This document shows, piece after piece, positions 33,480 to 46,141 of a stretch of 54,325 nucleotides of DNA. The stretch is taken from contig NW_003101673.1 in assembly GCF_000003855.2 (NCBI RefSeq), forward strand, positions 1,594,738-1,649,062, given 5' to 3'. Source of the DNA: Blastomyces gilchristii SLH14081. Taxonomy: Eukaryota; Ascomycota; Eurotiomycetes; Onygenales; Ajellomycetaceae. How positions within the stretch are numbered: position 1 is the first letter of the stretch; each line of letters starts with the position of its first letter. Under the pieces are notes generated by a model that worked only from the letters and a program-made list of their open reading frames with translations, did no database searches and was not told the origin of the DNA. The position numbers and the translations under genes are program-made.

Positions 33480-36400
33480 AAGAGATACTTGAGTAGGAAT
33501 TGAGAGATGACTGTAAAAGTATTAGTGAATATAGAAGCTTCTATTCAATATATTGATGATTATATAATTTAAAGACTGAAAGAGATTCACTGAGTGAAGA
33601 ATCTCTGATATATAAGATTATCTGATAACTGATATTTGATATCATCTGCAAGAGTAAGAGTTTCCTTGCACTTCAGAGAATGATCTTGCTATATTTAAGT
33701 GTGAGAGCTGCAGAACATGAAATATGATCTTATTCTCAGACTTGATTAGTTTCAAGGTTCAATTCACAGATTCAATGATGTACATGGTTNNNNNNNNNNN
33801 NNNNNNNNNNNNNNNNNNNNNNNNNNNNNNNNNNNNNNNNNNNNNNNNNNNNNNNNNNNNNNNNNNNNNNNNNNNNNNNNNNNNNNNNNNNNNNNNNNNN
33901 NNNNNNNNNNNNNNNNNNNNNNNNNNNNATGATTCATAAGACCTCATCTGAAAGTATTCTGTATGTCATATGAAACTCAGAAGTGAAGAAAACTAAGATA
34001 AAGAATATGCAGAAGAATAAGTGTATGAAGAAGCTTCTGAAGAAGTATGAGAAGATCTTCTGAACAGATCTTTCACTGAAATTGTCATCAGAATGAGAAT
34101 TCATACATGAGATTGACATGAGAGATGCAAAACCAGTCAATCAGAATGTGTACTTTCTGTCATAAATGCATCTTGAAGAACAGAAGTGTCAGATCACAGA
34201 CCTTCTAGAATATGATCTTATATAATTCTCATCAAGTATATGAGGCTTTTCAGTTCTATTCATGAAAAAGACAGATGAAGAGTGATGAATGTATATCAAT
34301 TATCAAGCACTTAATAAGCTTATGATTAAGAATGAATATTCACTGTCACAGATTTAACAACAGTTAGATATAGTTAAAAACACCTGATATTTATCAAAGA
34401 TTAATCTTCTCTCAGAATACTGACAGATCTATATAGATAAACTGTCAATTCTGTGAACCATGTTTAATATGCAATGAGAGAAGTTTGAATTTCTGATAAT
34501 TTTATTTAATCTGATAAATATGCTCATCATCTTTCAAATGATGATGAATACAATTCTTTATAAATAGAATGAAATCTCATATCTTATATATCTTAATAAC
34601 ATTCTAGTCTTTTCAAACTTATATGATGAACATCTGAAGTATCTCAATAAAGTGCTTATAACTCTGACAGAGTATAAGCTCTATACTAAATCAACAAAGT
34701 GTGTGTTTGAAATGAAAGAGTTAGAGTTTGTAGAATATATAGTGAGTGATGACTATATACATCTTATTCTGAAGAAATTGAATGTTATAGTGAATTGATC
34801 ACAGCTGAGAAATGTATATTATATACAATAGTTTCTTGAGTTGATCTCATATTACTGCAGATTCATCAAGAATTTTACATGAATATCTACATCACTTTCA
34901 GATCTCTTAAGAGAAACAGATATAAATCTGTGAAAGAAGAAGTTTCATTCAATTATCTGAAATACTGCATGTGAAGAGGCTTTTCTCACACTAAGAGAAT
35001 ATGTAATAACATTCTCAGTGCTTATTCAATCAGATTGTGATAAATCTTTCTATATTGATATAAATATATCTGAATGAGCTATCAGAGATACTCTTCTACA
35101 GATGAACAAGAATGACAAGCTGCACTTAATGATATATGATGATAGAAAACTATCAGATGCTGAGCTTAATTACTTAGTGTATGAAAAGAAATTGCTAGTA
35201 ATCAAGCATGCACTGATGTTGTGAAATAGATATATTGATAACAGATATATGATAATAATGATCACAGATTACAAAAGCCTTGTCTATCTACAATTGATGA
35301 TAAAATCTTTCAAACACTTAGTACATTGAATCTCAGAGTTTCAAGTATATAATCTTCATATTAAATACTGAAAGAAATTGAATGCTGTGATATCTGATAC
35401 AATCAGTCACAGATCTGATTTCATGAGTGAGAATTCTGTGAATCAGATATAAGAGAAGTTCATGCTAAATATACTGAGAGAGTGTAAGAAATCAGAATGA
35501 GTGAACATCATTATCTCTCACTTGAAGAATGATAAGATGTCAGATGACAAGTATCTCATGAGAGTAGTAGAAGAGATGCTTTCAAACTTCAAGCTAAGAA
35601 AATTGAAAAAAAATATTATACTTTACTGTGATCTAGAATATGCAGAAGCTCTCTATCTAGAATCTTTATTTAAATGTGACTTGATAACTCACATGCACAA
35701 GGAATTCAGTCACTTAGAAAGCTCTGAACTCATAAATGTACTTGAATCAAGAGCATACTGGCCAAGCATGACTGAGAACATTCAGATATACACTCATGAG
35801 TGTCTGAATTACCAGGTTGTAAAAGAATCTAAGAAAGAATTAGAATGCAAGAAAGTACAACATCAGATGAAGTATATAATACAACTGTTCAAATGATGAA
35901 GAGTGAATCTCATAGACATATTGCTATGAATGTCAAATGAAAATTGATGAATAATCACTGCTATAGATTACACTACTGGCTGGCCAGTTGTGAAAGCAGT
36001 TTCAGAGATGATAGAGAAGATGATAGTAAAGTTTCTACATGATGAGAACTATATCAACTATGAAATATCACATGAGATTCTAACTGATAATAGTATGAAT
36101 CTCATAAGAGAAGCAGTGAGACATTTCATGAGTCAGTTACAGACAAGACATTGTAGAACAATGCTATATCATTCACAGATAAACAGAAAGATGAAACACT
36201 TAAATGAAATCTTGAGTAATATGCTGATAAAATATCTAGTGAGTAAGTTTATGAGATTATAAGATGAATATCTCAGTCAGATGCTATTAATCACATGAAT
36301 TCAGCAGCATACAGTCTTCAAGCATTCATCATTCTATCTATTATATGAATTGCATTCATGTATTCTGAAGAATGCTTCAGAAAAGATGAGAGAGAAAATA

Positions 36401-37350
36401 ACAGTTACAGACACAGAATCAAGATTGAAAGAGATCAGTCACACACATATAAAAGCTAATAAGTTATTCCTGAACTGAGCAATTCAATTGAAAAGAATAT
36501 AAGACTCACTAGTTAAGAAATTGAGTCTCAAGATGAAAATGTAAGTTCTCATATATAATGAGAATTCTGAGAAGTTTCAATCTAGATGATTTGAATTATA
36601 TAAAATACTTAAATCACATTCTCTGAGAACATACACATTGAAAGAATCAGAGAAACAGATCTTACACAACTTAATAAATAATTCATAACTTATAGAAGTA
36701 AAGATGTAAGATCTGAGTAAATTATAATCATTCACATCACTATCATCAGTGTTGAAAAAGAAGAGACTTATAATTGAAAAGTCTTATAAAGTAAGAGAAA
36801 TCATAGACACTTACAAATCAGATGATCTTACTTATTCTGATCTTTTCACAAGTATAAGAAAAGAATGAGAAGAAATGAAGAAATCAGATGAATATTACAC
36901 TTTAATAAGTGATAAGACTATAGTTGATTATACAATAACATGCTGCAGATAGTGAATACAATATGATAAAGAGCAGTCTCAAAGCAGCAGACTTGTATGT
37001 GAATCAGATCATAGAAGAAAAAGAGATTCAGAGTTGAATTCAACTGTTTATATCAGTTCAATTGCAGAAATCACAGAGAATGAACTATCTGAAACATCTG
37101 TGAATATGTGAGACTAAGCTATCTTAACTTCTGAAAACACTCAGAGATTGAGTGAGATTAGTTTCAATGAGCTGTTCACTGTAGTAATCTGAGCAGATGA
37201 AGAGAGACAGTATAATGTATAAGACAGAATTATAAAAGATGAAAGCTACTGAATCTAGTCACTGAATGCTGTACTATATAAAGATTGTATAAAAGTAGTG
37301 ACTAACAGATAAAGAAAAAGTGTAAGAAAAGAAAAGAAATAATGAATTGA
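33480..37350 (+). pseudogene. Gypsy-2a pol remnant: protease, RT, RNase H, integrase
   Basis: The protease start may be VLVNIEASIQYIDDYI near 33516 (VDxGAS-like, damaged). After the gap: RT with MYINYQALNKLMIKNEYSLS near 34290-34350 and YLNNILVFSNL near 34583 (Asp-to-Asn at YLDD); RNase H with FYIDINISEWAIRDTLLQ near 35049-35103 and DAELNYLVYEKKLLVIKHAL near 35158-35217; integrase zinc head HMHKEFSHLES near 35692 with HECLNYQ near 35795; core WWIITAIDYTTGWPVVKAV near 35948-36004, ILTDNSMNLI near 36079 and YHSQINRKMKHLNEI near 36168. A charged tail runs to about 37350. The frame is largely constant, with Trp sites as TGA. No chromodomain was seen, unlike Gypsy-1. Confidence 0.85.
33790..33928. 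other. Assembly gap (139 N)
   Basis: Unsequenced bases inside Gypsy-2a pol, in the protease-to-RT linker. Gypsy-2b covers the same place at about 52539-52666 with roughly 128 bp, close to the gap size. Confidence 1.
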
Positions 37351-37439
37351 TCATCAACTGTAAGAGTTGACTGTAAAAGATAAATATTATTATACATACT
37401 TCATTCATTTTTATACATCACATATTTAATCTATTTTCA

Positions 37440-40292
37440 ATACCATATCATCTGAAAAACATCAAAAATAAAGAAAATCTCAAAACTTAAGATCTGCAAG
37501 ATATTTGAAAACTGTAAGCTGCTCTTATAATAACACTGTGTATATCTTCAATTCCTCTACTGCTCTGTGTATGACATTAATGTCATTTATTACAAGATTG
37601 GCTGGAATGCCAATATAGAAATGCACATGTGTATGTGTAGAGAAATTGAAGAAGAGTATGAGACTCACAGAATCAGAAGCCAGGACAGAGAGAGCAGAGA
37701 TGAAAGAAATAGAAGAAGAAGAAGATACAGAACTGAATAAATAACAGCAGAAGTCACTCAGAACTGAATGCTTATGACTCAGTATGCACACAATCTTCTT
37801 CACAGAGAAGGAAGAGAAAGTGACAGAAGAAGCTTGAGAGTGAAAGAGAATAGTCTCAGTAGTGTTATTATCTTCAATTAGAATGACCTCTGATATTAGA
37901 GCAACTAAGAATCATTATTAGTATATAAAAATCATAAAATCAGAGATAAGAACAGTTACTGAATGAACACTCACTGATCTTAGAGTTATACATGTAATTA
38001 CAACACACATGAGACTTCTCAGAAAGAGAGAGAGAGACACAGAGAAATGCAGAAAGCAGAATACAGCATGTAAACAGCTCATTTTCATGATAACATCTCA
38101 GATAAGACATACAAGTCTCACACTCATGAGTGTAAAAGAGTATGACATCTATATTCTCATTTCTGAAAACACAGATATCTTTTGCCTGTATCACAAAGTT
38201 AAATGATAGATATCAGAGAATAGACTGATATGAATCTATCATTCTGAAGAAATTTACTAGAGTGAATATTTCTATGATATTGAACTTTACAGTTGTAAAA
38301 AGTTTCTTGATATCTGTGAACATCACAACTTCATACATAGTAAAACTCATAATAATTTTCTCTAAGAACAGAAAAATCAGTATCAGAAAGAAAAGATAAA
38401 AAAGAAAAAGACTTATAATCTCAATACTGTTAAGAGAGAAAGTGATTTTCTAATATAAATAAATGATTATCTCATTATGAATATTTAAACTAAACATAAT
38501 AATCAGTGTCTGTGACTGAGCTTCAGATAGTTGTGTTATATACAGTCTTTATATAATAAATTATTCTAAGAGTTAATAAGAAGAGTGAAAGTGTACATGC
38601 TGAGAAATATGATTCATTAAGTCTATATAACATCTTCTTGAAATGAGGAGAGCTGATAATAAAAGCAGAGATGATAAAACCAGAAGTAGCAGAAGTGAGA
38701 ATCACAGAAATAGAGATAACAGAAGCAGGAGAATCAGACACAGAGACAGGTGTAGAAGATTGAAGAGAAGTGACAGAGAAAGAAATAGAGAGAGTAGAAA
38801 GAAATGTAGAAGACTCAGCTATATATAATATAAACAATTTCTTCATTATCATACTCTTCAAGTTCTTGACTAATGATTCAATATTGAGTTCACTATCATT
38901 GATGAATATGAATCTGTCAATATGTGAAGATTCTATATAAATAACAACAACATATCAGTATCTGCATTTATATAAAATTATGCTAGAAAACATGATCAGA
39001 AATCTGCTGAGAAGAAAAAGATCAAGAGTGTATAAGAAGATGAAGAAGATGTGTTATTTATAATAGTATATTCTGATAATTATTAGAAGATAAACAAGTT
39101 CTGATCATATTTTATAATACATTACACTTACTGCTAACAAACTACTCAGTATAAGCACTATGAGAACACTTGTTATGAGAATGAAAGATCATCACTAGAA
39201 ATGTGTACAATGTGATAGATAAATAAATAGAAGATGTTGAACAGAAGAAGAGACAGTAATCTGAGATAAAATAATGATAACATTCAATGATGATGATGAT
39301 GAAGAAGATGATTGAAGAATGAGAAAAGTTAGTGAATAAGTGATGTAATATAGTGAAAGTTTCTTTATGAGAATGTATGCAGAACTTATCTCAGTGAGCT
39401 CAGACTCTCTGACTTGATTTAAATAAGTTGCAGCATTATTATTAACTAATCCAGCATGACACTAACCTACTTTTGATACAAGTCATGTGCTCAGAGCAAT
39501 TCTCGCCAGAGAGTCTGAGAAGAAATGATTTCATCTTCAATAGAGATTTCCAAGATTTATAAGAATTTTTCAGATTCTTCAACTTTGACTTTCTATTACT
39601 GTATACTCACATATCTTTGAGATTTGAAAATCACCTTAGTTTATAGCTAAAGAGAAGAAGAATAGAAATATTTCTTTAATATTTCAAAAAAATCTATATT
39701 TAAGATAGATGTATACTCTTGAAAATGATCATATTTTTTGATCTCAGAATTTCTAAGAGCTTTTTTTTGTATGAGAAATTGAATCAAAATTCCTGTGTTC
39801 AAAAACACACTGATCAACTTTGAGATGATACTTCTATTCTAAGAACTTGAGATATGAATATAAAAATCAGATACATTGTGAGAACATTATTATTCTAAGG
39901 TTCTAAGATGATACAGAAATGATGAATCTATAAAGTTAAGTTGAAATTCTCTTTCATACTCAGAGTACTGAGTAAATCATTTCTGTGTTACTAATAATCA
40001 GAAACTGTTTCTTCTCAGACACTTTATAAGATATTATCACTCACATGACCTGATTTTACTATTTGAGTTAGCTTATTGCTTATTTGAGGTTAGCTCATGA
40101 TATAATCATCAATTCAGTGTTAAAACAGCAATGAATATCTGAAGAAGCGTCTGAGCTTGCTGAGATAATGCAGAACACTAGCTGAATCAGAAATAGATCA
40201 CATAATCACGAATGCTAGTGGCACACTAATCCGCATGAAGCTAGGGTGAATGTCATGATTATATGAGTGTGACTGAATCTGGTGAGGAAGGA
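37440..40292 (+). pseudogene. Gypsy-2a 3' region with unexplained coding frames
   Basis: It holds 2.85 kb between pol and the 3' LTR. One plus-strand frame from ATG 38009 (MRLLRKRERDTEKCRKQN) runs about 640 bp with stops only at Trp/Gln-compatible codons (W near 38207; HNNFLQEQKNQYQKEKIKK near 38343-38400). A second frame from 38643 (Arg/Ser-rich MRRADNKSRDDKTRSSRSEN) is coherent to about 39250. Neither resembles a protein I know. Minus-strand frames at 37525-37803, 37940-38194 and 38523-38861 are also open, so strand is not certain. The rest, 39250-40290, shows short frames only, with some unmutated CG near 39500 and 40208. Options are an accessory gene, an envelope-like gene or captured host sequence. 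Confidence 0.4.
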
Positions 40293-40459
40293 TGTGATTC
40301 AGAAGAATGTACAATTATCAGATAATAACACGGCCGCTTCTGAACTTGCTTACAAATGTAAAGAGGTCATAGCAGCCACTAATTAATTTAGCGTATGATA
40401 TATAAGGAGCCGGCGTACGCCTGTAATTGTACGCTGGCTCAAGCAATCTTTGAATCACA
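40293..40459 (+). repeat. Gypsy-2a 3' LTR (167 bp)
   Basis: Begins TGTGATTC, ends GAATCACA, followed by TSD CACT at 40460-40463. It keeps more CG than the 5' LTR in its right half (GCCGGCGTACGCC). Confidence 0.92.
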
Positions 40460-40463
40460 CACT

Positions 40464-41115
40464 GTCAATCTTCTTGAAGATATCTCTGCAACTACTTGAG
40501 TCATTAAGAAGAGAAAGCTTGAGTATATTAATACTATAATAACTTAAGAAGAATTCAAGAACTTTCTACTAAACTAAATCAAAGATCACTATAACTACAG
40601 CTTCACAGCAGCACAGTAGTTTAACTCATTATATTAATAAAATGATGAGAATTCTTTTAATTTCAATGCAAGATTTAAAGAATATTAAGAGAAATTAACT
40701 GATAATTTGAATTAATTAAAGATACAGCTTTATCATATAAAGCTGACTTATAAGATGTGAATAATAATATCACAGTATCAGAGTTCATTAATCAATTACA
40801 CTGAGCTTGTTAACTTAACTTCTCAGATCTATTTAAATAATCAATACTCTGAGAAAAAGACTAATAAGATTTCTTCTAAGTAATTAATAACAGAATCTAA
40901 ATAATACTATAATAACTTCAGTATAGAGAAAGTAAAGAAGAATTTCAAGTATTCTAATTTTTCACTCACTGTAAAGAAATATTAAAATAGATTTAATAAA
41001 GATTTCTATTTTAACTATGAAGCTGATAATTACTATGTTAGTAATTATAAGAAGCTGAAGAAGAGAAGAAACTGAGAAGATATCTTCTTAAAGTTAACTT
41101 CTCTTCTGACAAATG
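40464..41115 (+). pseudogene. Gypsy-1 copy 2 gag, C-terminal part
   Basis: It resumes with TGTCAATCTTCTTGAAG, aligning with copy 1 from 4240. The zinc knuckle is YFNYEADNYYVSNY near 41010-41050, with all Cys lost, whereas copy 1 keeps two. The uninterrupted Copia target site is near 41108-41120. Confidence 0.75.
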
Positions 41116-42709
41116 TATTCATGAAAGATAAAGAAGAGAAAGAAATAAAGAATTGATAATTCTTATATCTCTGAGTTTATATTATAATCACAATGAATAC
41201 TCTGAATAAGAAGATACTAGTAAGATGTCTACTTGACTCTGAGATAAATATTAACTTCATATTCTATTTCTTTTCTTTGATATAGAGTTAAAAGAAGATA
41301 GATCTGTCAGATTATATGAAATTTACTAATGAAATGAAATATCACTATTTTAATATAATTTAAGTGAAGTGTGTAATCACAGATTCAGAAGAAATCTTCA
41401 AGAAAAGCAGTCTGCTTCTTTATACAGTTAATATTATAAATGAGAATATTATTCTAGATCTCTCATAATTGAGAGAAAATAATTCTCTCATTAACTGAGT
41501 CACTCAGATGTGATAGTATCATCTCACTAATAAAGAGACAGTGATAGAGAAATCTGAAGAGTTTTATCAGAAGAATCTTGAGAAAAAGATAGAGTTAATA
41601 TACTGTATCACAGATGACTGAGACTTGAGAATAGATAAAGAAGTTATCACTCTTACTATAAGATTAGTAGCAGTATTCATTATTAAAGATGAATATATAC
41701 AACATCTCTTTACAGATTATAAGAATATCTTTTCAGAAAGAGAAGCAGCAAAGTTTTCTGATATTAAGATATAATATAAGATTCATCTTAAAGATGATGT
41801 AACAGTGCTATACAAGTCTCTTTATAACTTATCTGTAAAGAAATTGAATGTTCTGTGTAAATATCTTGAGAAAGTATAATTAAAGAACTGAATATATTCA
41901 TTGAAGAGTTCAGCAGAGACATCTATACTCTTTATACTTAAGAAGAATAATAGACTATATCTATGTATAGACTACAGAGGTCTTCATAAGATAATAGTTA
42001 AGAATCACTATTCATTACTATTAATTAATAAGATGATTAATTGATTATCTGAAGTAAAGATATTCTCAAAGATTGATATACAGAATATCTATCATAGAAT
42101 CAGAGTTAATAAAGATAGTATTTAAAAAACAGCTTTTTATATCAAGTATAGTAATTTTGAATATCTTGTTTTATCTTTTAATCTTTGTAATACTTCAGTC
42201 ATCTTTCAGATCTATATAAATAAGACAGTGCAGAGTCTTGTTAAAATCTTCTGTATAGTATACTTGAATAACATTCTAATCTTCTTAAAAATGAAGAAAG
42301 AATATGATACTTATGTTTAAGAAGTGTTAAGTCACTTGAGACAGTATTAACTCTATATAAATACTGAAAAATACTTATTCTATATACAGAAGATTGATTT
42401 CTTAGATTATATTATTAAGATAAACAGCATTTCAATGAATAGAAGCTGAATCTCTGTCATTAAGAACTGATCAGTGCTGTAGATATACTGTGAGATGTAG
42501 ATATTTCTGAGATTTACAAACTTCTACAGATGATTCATCTATATATATTTATAGATTACTGTCTCTCTTACAGATCTGTTAAAGAGAAGTGTGAAAGACA
42601 GAAAAATAGAATTATTTATTCTCATTCAAGACACTGTACAGATGTTTGCAGAATTGAAACAAGCTTTTACAGATATTACAATACTGAATCACTTTAACTC
42701 TGACTTACT

Positions 42710-43080
42710 TATTATTATTATTATTCTTTCATTATACTCATATACAAGCGGAGCTTATGATGAGTTCTTGCATGATGTTAAATACAGGTCAAGTGTTGAT
42801 TATACGGAAGAAAATACAGGTGTTAAGATCATGCTAAAGATACTAAGAACATAGGAAAATACAAAGAAGTGACAATTTAGATACATGTGATAATAACTTC
42901 CCAGCTCAGAAACATAGAGCAATTCATTGAAGTAATTTGTACATCTCTGTATTTATTAGAAACCTGAGGTGCTTGAGTTCCGGATTTAATGTATTCCCTG
43001 CGGGTTTCGAACCCACGCGCCTTGATTTCCCACACCAAGGCGCTATCAGATGGCCGCATTAACCATTCAGCCACTGAGGC
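42710..43080 (-). mobile_element. tRNA-derived SINE, 371 bp
   Basis: It is flanked by a perfect 14-bp TSD, AACTCTGACTTACT (42696-42709, 43081-43094), inside Gypsy-1 copy 2. On the minus strand it has a tRNA-related head of about 90 bp with pol III boxes A and B, a body of about 250 bp without match in the window, and an (AAT)n tail. The last 20 bases before and in the tail, TATAATGAAAGAATAATAAT, match the LINE 3' end (TATAATTGAAGAATAATAAT) at 18 of 20. The sequence keeps GG, CC and CG throughout, so it escaped the mutation that hit its host element. An open frame on this strand (43074-42877) is a by-product of the tRNA region. Confidence 0.9.
42990..43080 (-). promoter_or_regulatory. SINE tRNA-related head with pol III box A and box B
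   Basis: On the minus strand box A TGGCTGAATGG lies at 43073-43063 and box B GGTTCGAAACC at 43013-43003. Between them is a long variable arm (CCTTG...CAAGG), so the source was a class II tRNA (Ser or Leu). TGA sits in the anticodon loop, fitting Ser, but anticodon and acceptor stems are imperfect, so it is not a working tRNA. The T-arm GTGGG/CCCGC is well paired. Confidence 0.8.
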
Positions 43081-43816
43081 AACTCTGACTTACTCAGTCA
43101 GTGTGAGACTGATACATCTGAGAATAAAGTCTGTGAAATCATTTCACAGTTAATACTGAAGATTTTTCAATATTGAAAGAATCAGAGAATAATTATCTCT
43201 GAGAATACAGATAATGAAATGTCTTTGAGAGAAGACTTTTTTATAAAGTCTATAAAACACTGTGAATAAAGATCAGTGATCTTCTTCTTCAAGAAGTTAT
43301 CACTTATATAGAGAAGATATAATACTTATGATTAAGAGATATTAATAATTATTAAATTCTTTAAGATCTGATAATATTATCTTTCAAATAGTAAGTACTC
43401 AGTGTAAGTTCTCACTGATTATACAAATCTGCATTACTTCTTGATAATAAAGAGCTTGATAGAATATCAAGTCAGATAAGTGAAGCTGCTTTCAGAGTAT
43501 AATTTCTATATGTAATACTGTTCAGATCAGCTTAATTCTGCTGATATACTGTCTAAACAGCTCAATTATAATATTATTAATATAGAGAAGAATTCTATAA
43601 GAGAATCTCTGTCATCACTGCAGAAGAAGCTGACTACAGAGAGTTGAGATTCTCTGAAGCTTGAAAACAGCACTGATAAGACAGCTGTGTGACTCAGTAT
43701 AGAAGATGAAAGAAAACTCAGATCTCTGTAGAGAACTAATACTAAAGATCATGAGCTTCTTATATTATATCTTACTATTATTAAATTAGTAAAGAATGAA
43801 ACAGTCTATAATCTTT

Positions 43817-45851
43817 ATGAGTTAACTGTTTTATGTCTAAAAGAATTATACAACTCTTCTTTGATGAAATGAAACAAGACAAGACTGAGATAAAAATAGA
43901 AGTACCACAAGAATCTTCAATCTCACTCATTTTATTTGCAATATACACTGCATATCTATTCAAAAATAGAAATATGAGAATAGTGCGATCTCCGAGTTAT
44001 GTGAATGATATTGGTCTAGTCTACAGCTCAAAAACTATCAAAGAGAATTTGAAAGTGATTGAAGAAGCTGCAAAGGAAATCTTTGTTAGAGCAGATATCA
44101 ATTAAATTCAATTTAATATGAATAAAACTGAGTTAATTCATTTCTTTCCTAGATTCAATGAGAAAGAACTATCTCTAACTCTTTTAAATAGAGAGATTAA
44201 ACCCAGTGTAAGTGTCAAATGGTTAGAAGTATGGTTAAACTCCAAGTTGAATTTTAAATATCACATTCAACAAAGAACTGTCAAGGCAGAAAGACTATTG
44301 AATAACATAATCAGACTATCAAATACAGAGAGAGGTTTATCCTTCCAGGCTATGAGACAGTTATATATAGCCTGTATTACATCAGTAGCTGATTATGAAG
44401 TTCAAGTTTGATGAAATAATCAAGAGAATTTCACTGAACTCTTTCAAAGTCTGCAAAACAGAGTCTTGAGAAGAATTCTGAGAGCATTCAAATCATCTTC
44501 TATTAAAGTAATGGAAATTGAAGCTTCAATTCCTCCTTCTGCTATTAGATTTGAAAAGGCCTGTATGAACTATGCTCTGAGAGTTGTAAAGATGAGCTCA
44601 AATCATATAATCAGAGAAAGAGTCTCTTCTTCATTTCCACTAATCAACTCTGAAAATGAACTGGATTGAAATAGATTTCTTGATTGAAATGAAAATAATG
44701 CTTCAAAGAAAATGCCTTCTCAACTGTACAGACTATGCTCTCTGATTAAAAATCAATTCTCTTCTTTAAATGTTGAAAAAGTTGATCATGAGAAGTTATC
44801 TCTCTGAAGAGAAAAGCTTGAATCTCTTATAGACTTATAAATAAGTGAACTATTAAAAGAGAAAGAATATAAACAGCATTTGAAGAGAATCTCTACAATC
44901 AATATAAAAGACTCTATTCTGATTTATTCAGATGACTCAAAAAATGAGAATTTGAATAGATTAGGCGCAGACATTGCTTATACTGAAGATAATATCAATT
45001 TTATCTCAGATTTCTGAAATCTAGGCTGTGAATCTGAAGTGTTTGATGCTGAACTATTTGTAATAGTGAAAGCTTTCAAACTCATTGAAATAAAATCTCA
45101 TAAAAGAGGAAATTGTTTGAAAGAGACATGAATATTCTCTGATAGTCAAGCTGCTTTAAAAAGACTTAGAAATAGTCAGATTCATACTGATCAAATGAAT
45201 CTTGAACTGATCTTAAACTCTGTTTTGAAAATTCAAAAGAGAAGAACATCAGAGCTGATAATTCATCTGCACTGGGTTCCTGCTCATATAAATATTCATG
45301 GCAATGAATTGGCTGATTCAGCTGCAAAAAAGGGTGCAGAATTAAGCAGATCTATTCAAAAAATTATGTTCTGGTCTTTTATAAAGAGAAAAATAAAAGA
45401 ATCTTGTTTAGACAAGTGAAATGAAAGCTGGCAGAAACAAAAGAAGAGTATACATTATTCAAGATTTGAAACAAAACCCAAGTGGAAATCTTGTTTAATT
45501 AAATGTAAAAAGAAAATATTCTCATCTATAATACAGCTGAAACTAGAACATGGCTATTTCAAATCTTATATACAAAGATTTGATGATAGATTTGACTCAA
45601 TAGAATGCTCATTCTGCAATATAAATGAGAATTCTGAGCATATTGTAATGCACTGTGCATTATATAATAGTCTCAGAGTCAGATTGAAAGAGAAGTATGA
45701 TCTAAATCAATTAAATATGAGATTCTTATTCTCAACTGAGACAGGAATTAAATACTTAATAGACTTTCTATCAGAAACTTAAGTAGCTACAAGAAAATGG
45801 CTAAATTCAGAATTATCTGAATATGAAGAGGAGGAAATCAACCAGATATAG
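43817..45851 (+). pseudogene. LINE-C ORF2 C-terminal fragment
   Basis: The frame ends at TAG 45849. RT motif C reads YVNDIGLVYSS near 43996, closer to the expected YVDD than LINE-A. VKWLEVWLNSKLNFKYH near 44214 keeps TGG codons. RNase H is visible at about 44930-45370, with HLHWVPAHINIHGNELADSA near 45266-45325. The terminal finger reads CSFCNINENSEHIVMHCALY near 45607-45664 with the last Cys retained, showing the CCHC pattern lost in LINE-A. A few TGA codons remain, for example near 44409. Confidence 0.88.
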
Positions 45852-46141
45852 TCTGTTAAAACAGCTATATACTATCTTTTAATAATTTGTTTTATTACAG
45901 TCTTTCTTTACTTTATCTTTTTCTTTCAATTCCTTTCTATCTATCTATTTAATGTGTCTATCTTTAAGACTGTGTTCTCTTTTCCTTTGTCCTGATATTG
46001 TCAAATGGTTTCAAAGTATCAGAAGATGTTAAAACACTGCAATTTGTAAATGATTTTTATATTCTGAGCTGAAATTTTCTGATTTTGCATATCTGAAATT
46101 GATGAATGTATAATAGTTAACTTTACAGATATAGGAAAAAC

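Larger units (their letters stand above)
31453..40459 (+). mobile_element. Gypsy-2a, second Ty3/gypsy family, 9007 bp
   Basis: LTRs of 167 bp lie at 31453-31619 and 40293-40459, bounded by TGTGATTC...GAATCACA and flanked by TSD CACT (31449-31452, 40460-40463). It splits the Gypsy-1 copy 2 gag at a site intact in copy 1 near 4238. Inside are gag (32032-33340), pol (about 33480-37350, with a 139-base assembly gap) and a long 3' region (37.4-40.3 kb) of unexplained sequence. GGTGAGGAAGGA before the 3' LTR is a likely polypurine tract. A second copy begins at 50166. Confidence 0.92.
41116..43816 (+). pseudogene. Gypsy-1 copy 2 pol: RT and RNase H, split by SINE
   Basis: RT motifs: KIFSKIDIQNIYHRIRV near 42057, LVLSFNLCNTSVIFQIYI near 42168-42220 and YLNNILIF near 42260. 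After the SINE (42710-43080) and its repeated target (43081-43094), the RNase H tail follows (LNSADILSKQLNYNI near 43530-43575). It ends at the LINE-C insertion; the LINE-C TSD starts at 43803. As in copy 1, several stops and small indels are present. Confidence 0.82.

Noticed and set aside
33724..33947. Open frames at the N run
   Set aside because: They exist only because N codons are not read as stops.
38523..38861. Ser/Thr-rich minus-strand protein in Gypsy-2a
   Set aside because: It mirrors an Arg/Ser-rich plus-strand repeat-like stretch; low complexity alone opens both frames.
42877..43074. Protein-coding frame of 65 codons on the minus strand
   Set aside because: It falls on the tRNA-like head of the SINE and its body; the pol III boxes and TSD explain the sequence.
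42990..43080. Functional tRNA gene
   Set aside because: Acceptor and anticodon stems have several mismatches, and the sequence is the 5' part of a retroposed element with a tail and TSD.
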